The notes beneath the pieces were generated by a model. It was not told where the DNA came from and made no database searches. It worked only from the letters and a program-made list of their open reading frames with translations. Made by a program: the position numbers and the translations under genes. From Heliocidaris erythrogramma (taxonomy: Eukaryota > Echinodermata > Echinoidea > Camarodonta > Echinometridae), in assembly GCA_025617745.1 (NCBI GenBank), contig CM046853.1, forward strand, positions 58,179,233 through 58,243,232: a DNA stretch of 64,000 nt. The letters run 5' to 3'. Below are positions 56,235 to 64,000 of this stretch, one piece after another (positions within the stretch are counted from its first letter, which is position 1; every line of letters starts with the position of its first letter).

Positions 56235-57130
56235 AAATAAGAACGCTAATTTCAGCCACAATTTTTTTTAAATTATTTTTCTTTCTTTTAAATGTATCGG
56301 TGAAGATGTACATTATTGATATACTGAACTTAGAATACAAATTTTCGAACTATTTTTGCAACGTAATATGAACTTGAAAAACCTTGCTGTATGTACTCTA
56401 CATGTCATGCGGGAATTTTAGTAATCCGAAACTTTTCTCTATCTTTCTCTTTCCCTTTCCCTTCTTCTCTCTTTTTTCTTTTTTCTTTTCATCTTGAAAT
56501 TGCCTCCGTTCATAGTGTATACCTTATAGAATTTAAGTGGCTACACGCATGTTACGTTTAATATAGAGTGTTCACACAATTAATTTTGAATTGCCAACCA
56601 GACGATAATGCAATAGACGTTTCAGAAATACTTGTACACATAATCCTTATTTAATGGCCGTAATGCCAAGGTAGCATGACATTACTTAGTTTCCTTTATC
56701 CATGTTTCGATGTACGTTGACTTTATTTGTCATTGAATGTCATTAAATGTTCGTTGATAATATAATTTCATGGTAAAACGCAACTGTCGAAGACGTACCA
56801 AACCATTTTATAAGCAGATGGCCATCGTAGCATAATCAAAGTGCAAGTAGAAATGCATTTTCAATCAATTTCAGATTGGTTGAATTACATCAAAAATTTT
56901 CAAATTGTAAAGTTTCACGTAGATATTGATAAAAATTACACTAACTAACCTTTGATAAAAACCGATTTTTTTTTTCTTCCCGTGTAGATAATCGCAACGT
57001 TGTCATTCTTGTGAACTTAATCACTGGGGGTGTTTGTTTTACTGGAGAGTGAAATTTAACGCTATAAAACAGTTAAACCCGTCACGAGCTTACCTTCATC
57101 CTGAAGAACAGTTGATTTGAAATGAAGAGT
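56235..57130. other. Intergenic stretch downstream of the gene
   Basis: No gene or known repeat was recognised. A pyrimidine-rich run lies at about 56440-56490. Confidence 0.4.
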
Positions 57131-57541
57131 CTTAAGGCGGGTTCACACGTAGAGCGATAGCATCGATGCTATCTAGGTTTCGAAACTATTTTGGTCATGA
57201 CCAGATAGTTTTAAGACCAAACGCTGTCTGAACGCAGATAGTCACGAGATAGAAGCGAGTTGGAGCTAGGTTTCGAAACTATTCTGGCAGCGAGTTTGGC
57301 AGGAGTAAATCTCAGGATCCAGCGACAAAGCATCGATGCTTTGCGGTAGACCACCCACCGCGCTTGTGACTTTTTGTAATGTGAATGTGGTGCAGTAATT
57401 ATTGTTTTGGCAGCGAGTGAGCGATGAATAGTCACGAGTGGGTGATAGAAGCAAGTCGATCATGGCCTGTCTGAACGCAATGGAAATAGTTTCGAGACTT
57501 ACAAAGCATCGATGCTATGTACTACGTGTAAACATAACTTT
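57131..57541. mobile_element. MITE with GTTCACACGTAG ends and inner palindromes
   Basis: The left end reads TTAAGGCGGGTTCACACGTA, and the inverted right end reads TAAAGTTATGTTTACACGTA. Both are followed by ATAGCATCGATGCT. Inside are further palindromes: TGGTCATGACCA within AAACTATTTTGG...ATAGTTTT, AGCATCGATGCT copies near 57165, 57329 and 57505, and TTTCGAAACTAT twice. The 411-bp element is non-coding. A TTAA-type target is possible (TTAA left, TTTA right). Superfamily not assigned. Confidence 0.6.
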
Positions 57542-59544
57542 AGAGATGATCATGCGTGAAATCGGAACAATGATATAATTCATATCTACCAGTAATTAAC
57601 GTTCACACCACATGAATCCCCATATCAATATTAAATTGAATAATGTGCTTGTGATAATCAGGATAGCTTTTACGTGCCACAGACACATTAGTTCAATGAG
57701 ATCGAAAGAAGCGAAGGGTATTAAGCTCCATAATCAATTACATTTTAAATAAAATCTTCATTACTCTGTAATTGGGTTGATGAATCATAATTTTCGGTAT
57801 CATTTCTGTCCTTTCAAAGTAGAATCGTATGAAGCAATATTTACACAAGCAGGGGAAACGCAAAGAAAGAACACATCAGTCAAAATTTTAGACACTAATG
57901 AGAACCCTTGAAATATGTATGGTTGTAATTGATTGATTTTGGCTAGAAATACATTCCAATTAAAAACAAAATTTAGGTTTAAAGACTAATCAGTTTCATA
58001 TAGGCCCTTAAGTGATGTGTAAGATTTCACTGATTAACAGTTAATATGGATAAACAATACTAATAAATGAAAATATAACATTCAGAGGAAATGTGTATTT
58101 TTTTTTTTTTTTTTTTGGGGGGGGGGGCTTAAATTTGCGTAATAAGCCAAAATATTGGTTAGAAAATTGATTGAAAACCCCTGTCGGCGTGTAAATTTCC
58201 TTTTAAAAATTCCTATTGCATCCCTGATGTTTTTCAACTCTATGATGCTTAGCGGAGATGAACCTTTCTGCCGGTGAAACAAATAGGAGGAATTTGTCTT
58301 CCGGAGAGGAATGTTGCCTTCCCATCATGGAAATTACTATTTATTTGTCCTATAGCTATCATCTCTCCTTCATGTTCTGTAAAGAAATTGTTATTTGGAA
58401 GAAGAAAGTAATGCCATAGGGACATAACTTGGAGCCTTGGATATTATCGATGTTCTGTTGGATCTTTTTTCTTGTTTGACGGACTTTAGGCCACATGACA
58501 AAAGATGCTGAAATTACAAATGACTGTAAGTCAATATACTATGCCTTAATTTCCAATAAACATTCTCTAAACATCTAAATGGAAGAAATTAGCTACAACG
58601 CCTGACGATGGTTTATAAACAAATTTGAAAAGAAATTAAAATTATGCAAGACGGAAGCAAGTGGAATGAAAGATAATCAACATAGCACTCTACCATGTTT
58701 ACAAACTTTCTACTTACTTTTGCAAAAAATTGCACAAGTTTAAAGGCCAGAAATCTAGATTGTCTTCATATAAGCCTTAAGCGAGTTATCTTTTATGACA
58801 CCAATAATCACAAGAAAAGACCCCTGTTTGATAAAATTTACGGTAATGGGATGACCATTGGCTTGTATTTTCATGGTAATTCATTTTCATAACTTGCCGT
58901 TTTTGAGCTTTTCATCAGTTAACCGAGAGGATGAGTCCCATAAAAATGTTCCCAGCGGCAAAGTTAATCGAAGTAATGGACCATTAAGATGACTACGTAA
59001 GATGAAAATAGGCTAAAGGTAATGTTCGAGCACCATACAATATCAAATTAGCATTTATATTAAACTGGAATACTTGCAGAAAACTTGACACTGACACATT
59101 ATTAAGCAGGAGATTAGACCAAAATGCCATATGATACAATGCATTACAAGCAATTAAGTGGTTAAACGCCCTAGATGGTATCATTTACCTATCACATGAT
59201 TCCTTGAAATATCATATAATACCTTAGAGAACGGTATTGCTCATGATTTCGTTGGCGTTATCCGATTAAGCTTTTATATTCTGTGTAACTATACATATGC
59301 TTGTACTGACCATACGATCGCAACAATATTAATGGTTTGTAATTGGTGAGAAATAATCTAATATGTCATACTGTAGATCAACTTAAATGTAAAGTCCTTC
59401 GGGGTTTCTCACAAGAAATTAAGCTCTTTTGAAAAGAATTAAGATAATCAGGACAATTGCACACCAATGAAAGAAGTGATATCTTAGAAACGACGTAGAT
59501 ACTTTTCTTTTACAACAAATTTAATGAAGGCATTTTGGTCAAAA
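57542..59544. other. Intergenic stretch, nothing recognised
   Basis: No exon or known repeat is supported. A T-run joined to a G-run lies at 58099-58127. Confidence 0.4.
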
Positions 59545-60080
59545 TTTCGTCCCTGTTTTCACGAAGCTGACGGTAATGAAAATATTGTATAATTATGTAA
59601 CTATGGCGATAACGTCAACAAGAAACTACCAAGTAAAAGGATTTTTTGTTTTCACGAAGTGACGGCTTACAGCAGTCCCGTATGTTTTACGAGCGCGGGT
59701 GAGATCCGTCACTTCGTGAACACAAAAAAGAGCGCGTCCTATAATCACGAAATGACGGTTAAATGTGCGGATATTCTGTTTTCACGAAGTGACGGCTTAC
59801 AGCCGTCCCTTATGTTTTACACGCGCGCGGCGGATATCCGTCACTTCATGAAAACAAATCATAAGTGCGTCCTTACATTTAATGTTTTCACGAAATGACG
59901 GTTATGTTTACAGCTCTTCCCCCCAAATATACAAAACAAATATGCAAATAATTAAACATAGAACTAAAACATTGAAATATGATCTATCCCAAAATTTATT
60001 CACCCTTCATACATTAAAGAGGTTGAGATTATGCTTTTAAATTTTGAAAGCGATTTATTCAAAACTAACGTGAAACGAGT
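59545..60080 (-). repeat. Alternating-motif element, copy B (inverted relative to A)
   Basis: The reverse complement of copy A's family. Seven copies of the TTTTCACGAAGTGACGG motif or close variants lie at about 59555, 59648, 59706, 59743, 59778, 59838 and 59884, in mixed orientations. The shared flanks are the AT-rich block ending in AATCGCTTTCAAA on the minus strand (near 60050) and CAGGGACGAA at the other end. It is more complete than copy A. Identity in shared parts looks about 80-85%. Non-coding. Confidence 0.75.
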
Positions 60081-63000
60081 TTATCCGAGGTGGAGGCAGT
60101 GGGTATGGATGGCGTGAAGAATGGTTTACTTACGGAAGCACAAAATAAGTGGTAAAATGTAAAATGGGGTATGCGCAGCAACACTTCATCACCCGCCCAT
60201 TAATGCTTTAAACAAGTACGTGTACAACATGAACAATCAAAGGTTAGGTATGCAAGAGCACGTTAAGAGTGTAGGCCTACTTCCAAAGTCCTTATCAGCA
60301 AGGCATTGAAAAAGACAGTCTCCAAACTTCTACAGAAGATGGTCTATGAACAACATCAGTACTTGCTGGATAGCAACGAACAGAAACAAGGAATAAGAAG
60401 AAATAGAGCAACACACTAGAGGAAAATCGTCAATACAGGTTGGGTATCATCATTGTAGATTATATTTAGTTTATATGAGACCTGTACGATTGTGTCGAAA
60501 AGATATTATTGGGTTTCCATTTTATGTATATTATTTTATGACCATAACAGGACCGAGGATGATGAGTGTCGTTGCCGTCAATAATTACATAAATAACAGG
60601 TAATACTATCTTTTTGAGCGTACGGTTGTGATAATGGTTAGACGCCCCTGACTATGGAACAAAGGAAACGGTTTAGGGATTAGGAGATTAGGACTCGATG
60701 AAGAAACGAATGTGCACTAAACGAGGAATTAAGCATCTTTATTTCTGTTTTATATATTAAACTATAAATTGCAATGGAATTATACACTAACCTTTCATGA
60801 CTAACTCTTCTTGAATTAACTATTTATTATGTGAATTCTCAAAAGCGTGTAGAATATCTCACCTTCACGTGAAAAGCAAACGTGTTTGGTATGCCCTTGA
60901 TAGCAGGCTTCTTTGTTGGAAATGGGTCCTTCTCAAACACGAAGGTATGTTATGGGAGAGAAAGAAAGAGAGAGAGAGACAGGCATAGAAAGAGGGAGAA
61001 AGAGGGGTGGGGTGAAAGAAAAGGGTTGTTATCTACAGCGCTCCGTCAAAGTGGCCGCCTCTAAAATACTGCACGTAATTCTTTTCATTAAACGGCTCCC
61101 AACTTCCAACGTTGATTTTATTAAGGCGGTGGATTCGCGTGCCATAACTTGATTTAAAGGTGTACGGCAGTTGAACGATGTAATAAATGACGGAAATATT
61201 TTGTAAAATTTGAGTGAATTAGAAAGTAGAAAGTGAGGATTAATTTCGTTAAATTGCTATTGGATACACAGATGGTTGAGGGCACAGAGTTTGTCACCTT
61301 AACATAAACGTTACTGTTTGCAATCCATGTATCGTACTTTAGCGAATGACGAAATACATAGTCCAGAAACGTATACTTCAACGAACAAAAATGGCCACTT
61401 GAAATCATTCCGTGGCATTTCATGATGATAAAATTGTCATTCTATATAGATGTAAATAACCATGGTAACTGCAGATAAAAAATATTTTTGCAAGAGAGTT
61501 GCCAATCATTTTTTTTGGTGCAATTTACTGAGTATTTCGAGCAGTTTGAGAGGGTAGAGGGTTAGAAATGTTGGTTGCATCCTTTATGCCCATCGAAGGG
61601 GCATGTACCTCCGCAAGCATTATTTGTAAAAGCTTATGACATGTCATACCAGTGTTTTTCGTAAAGAAATATATGACCTTTTAAGAAATAAAATACGTGA
61701 TACTTGATATGACTTGAACAGATGAAGAAGACAGATAGTAAAATAAAAATATTTCCTTTATTGTGAACGTTGTTAGATATTTTCTGTAGAGGTGTTGGTG
61801 TTTTAAAGTGCATAGTATTACAAATCTGATGTGTCAATGTCTATATTTCTTTTTCTTCGGAAAATTCCAAATCACTTTAATCAAATTATTGAAGTTATTT
61901 TGAATGTAAATAATACTATATTCGTGCTTTATCATTGATATGAATGTGCAAGCACAATTAATAGTTGCAATCTTTGTCCATAATCTAAGTACTGAATTTG
62001 GCTGTTCCTGCTTATGTATTCTGTTGCTTGTAAGGGTATTTATTCCCTCACATACATTCTGTAAAGTCAATTTGGCGACATCGTGTGTAAATAGATTGTA
62101 TAAAAGTCGAAATACTTTATTAAAGCCAGAAAAACCTTGATTTATTTTAAAAAGTATAGTTAGAGGGACTGAATATGATGTAGAGTAGTCCACTGTATGG
62201 AAAAAATACTTTATTTGTAACAGAAATTTGATTCTAACATGATCCTTAAAAAGAACTATTGGATTTAGTTCATTTTGTAAAGGAAACATTCATTATATTT
62301 AAAGAAATATTGTAGCAGGGATTATCGTACGTAAAAAACAAAAACACAAATTTATCCCAATTTTTTAAACCCCAAAGTGCTGGTTGGGATTGTATGATAT
62401 CAATGCCTATTTAAGCATGTCATTGCTTTGTTCTTTGATGTAAATCTGTAGGTAACCCTTGAAATGAACTTAAATAAAATTATTGCAATTTTTACATCGG
62501 CTTGAATACGTAGTCCTTTCAGTCGACAGATTACACTGATATGCCTGCTGGTGTTTATGTATGTGCGTATGTGTGCGTGCGTGTGCGTGATTGTGTTTTT
62601 GTGCTATGAGCGTGGTGTTAGAGAAAAAACTTGAGAGGGGGACAAATATAGAGAGGGCGGTGGAGTAGAAATAGAGAGCAAGAGAGAGAGACAAAGAGAA
62701 AGAGAAAGAGAGAAAGAAATAAAGCTAGAGAGAGAGCTGGCGAAAGAGGGTAAGAATCACAAAATCTTATCAAATCACAAAAAACTCATGATCACCTTTA
62801 CTTTCCCTCACCAATTTGCAGTGATGATGTTAAGAAGATCGATACTTTCAATGATTTTTTTTTAACAACGACAATGTAGCTTCACTACTCGTCAAGTTCA
62901 TTATGCAAACTTCCCCTTCCCTTTTCCTACTACAAAAACTGGTATAGTAGAGAAGTTAAGATAGAAAGCATGTATTCACATATCTTTCTACCAGCTTTAT

Positions 63001-64000
63001 CTATGAAGTTCGTTTATATGCCAACACGCATAGCTAGTTTGGCATGTGCGATTTGACTCAAAACTGTTTTGTGGAAATATAATTAGGGAATAGAATTAGA
63101 GCCGAGATGCATGGAAAGAGGATTTTTCTCTTCTCTTGCCTGTAGGGAAATCGTCTTCATGTTCCTAATTAGGCAAGATAATGGGCCGGCGACAGAACCA
63201 TTAACACTCAATTAAGACTGAGATCGTAAAGGTGAACCCCATGTACTTTCATGATCCTTGGATCCCCCTTCCATGATGATTACTGTTATTTAAAAGTGCT
63301 CATCAATTCAATTTTGTGTCAGTGCTGGTGGGAGCTTGTGGTTGCTTGTGTATGTAGGTATGCTACGTCTCAAGAAATCAATTACGTACTTCAACATTCT
63401 ATCCTTGTAAAAAATAATAATAAACAAACAAACGAACAAAAGAGTCCTAACCATCAGTCAACGATACTTTGATAATGTAGAGGTGAAATTAGTCGCTGAA
63501 TTTAAACAGAAGTTTTATTGAAATATCAAAATGCTTAGCTCTAAACTTAAAATCAAATATGTGAAGAATACAGTAAAGTGAGCAATCAATACAGTAATAA
63601 ACAGTTCGCGTCATAAGATAATTGGCAGGAAACATTTTCCACCTTTATGAAACAAACAAGATGACAAGTAAATCGATTTTCTCGAATGGCAGGAGGTCTC
63701 TTATTCGACAATCAACTTACCGCCGGTATTCAGTAGCTTGCTGCATGTTTTGTACAGGATTAAAAATTAGGATGTGTGAGAGTTATTGACAAGAAAATGG
63801 GAGTCAAGGGAGGATGAAGAGAAATAGGAAAAGAGAAAAGGTTATCTGGATGAATATTTAACAATAAGGGGGAACAGAAAGAGAAATAAAGTTGAAATGA
63901 CAAAAAGACTGAATAGAAAGAAAAAAAGAGTTTTATGAATATAATGATCGGTAAAAGGTGCGGCAATTTGAATGTCGCAGTGAATTAGAAGGCATAGCAT
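60081..64000. other. Intergenic stretch, no gene supported
   Basis: Only simple repeats stand out: (GA)-rich at 60957-61005, (GT)n at 62555-62600 and (GA)n at 62680-62745. A 151-codon minus-strand frame at 61834-62289 is unrecognised and AT-rich, so it may be chance or a decayed transposon. A possible tiny minus-strand exon with a GTAAGT donor near 63711-63733 is too short to trust. Confidence 0.35.

Noticed and set aside
61834-62289. 151-codon minus-strand gene
   Set aside because: AT-rich composition, no recognised domain, no splice or poly(A) context, and its length is within chance for this window.
63711-63733. Minus-strand microexon
   Set aside because: A GTAAGT donor and nearby AG are present, but 20 bp is too short to support without transcript data.
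1-64000. CRISPR array, prokaryotic operon or phage content
   Set aside because: The tandem arrays have no spacer structure, and gene density, introns and transposon types are eukaryotic.
1-64000. Retrovirus, LTR element or Polinton copy
   Set aside because: No gag, integrase, protease, capsid or envelope-like stretch and no long direct terminal repeats were seen.

Overview
The window is AT-rich, non-coding, repeat-dense eukaryotic DNA. Its repeat types (tRNA-derived SINE heads, a CR1/L2 LINE tail, a TTAA-flanked THAP element, Penelope-like pieces, many short inverted-repeat MITEs) and its frequent TAGGCCTA-like words suggest a marine invertebrate deuterostome, most likely an echinoderm such as a sea urchin. 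That placement is inference from repeat style; no host protein was recognised.

One host gene is supported on the + strand. Four short exon candidates (18393-18470, 22797-22859, 44140-44207, 55926-56105) have good splice sites and join in one phase-consistent reading frame that ends in a stop, followed by AATAAA signals. The introns are about 4.3, 21.3 and 11.7 kb. The product is unidentified. Upstream exons were not found with confidence.

Layout. 1-8.3 kb: no recognised gene, with simple repeats. 8.3-10.7 kb: an apparently intact Tc1 transposon inside a GGGGCAC-type dispersed repeat that carries a minisatellite with a ~200-bp higher-order period. 11.7-13.2 kb: a diverged direct duplication. 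14.0 kb: a SINE. 20.4-21.5 kb: two MITEs. 22.9-23.5 kb: a 247-bp tandem repeat just after exon 2. 24.0-24.9 kb: a palindromic MITE followed by a ~22-bp satellite in which each unit is a GATATC palindrome. 30.67-31.89 kb: a Kolobok-like (TTAA, THAP) deletion derivative. 31.9-36.0 kb: a nest of Penelope-like pieces, a long Tx1/L1-type LINE reading frame and a perfect 328-bp secondary copy of that LINE's 3' end. 36-42.8 kb: LINE tails, a SINE and a foldback MITE. 49.7-51.6 kb: three adjacent palindromic elements in a locally GC-richer patch. 53.7-54.9 kb: a CR1-group LINE that lacks its catalytic box. 55.6 kb: a SINE. 57.1-57.5 kb: another MITE. 59.5-60.1 kb: a second, inverted copy of the unusual element seen at 51 kb.

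Most transposon pieces lie inside introns of the one gene. The most unusual structures are the 260-bp perfect inverted repeat around a Penelope-like tail (34762-35536), the two elements built from an alternating 17-bp motif (51.1-51.6 and 59.5-60.1 kb), and the GATATC palindrome satellite. No prokaryotic operons, CRISPR arrays, rRNA genes or convincing functional tRNA genes were seen. No retroviral, LTR or Polinton-like copy was recognised.
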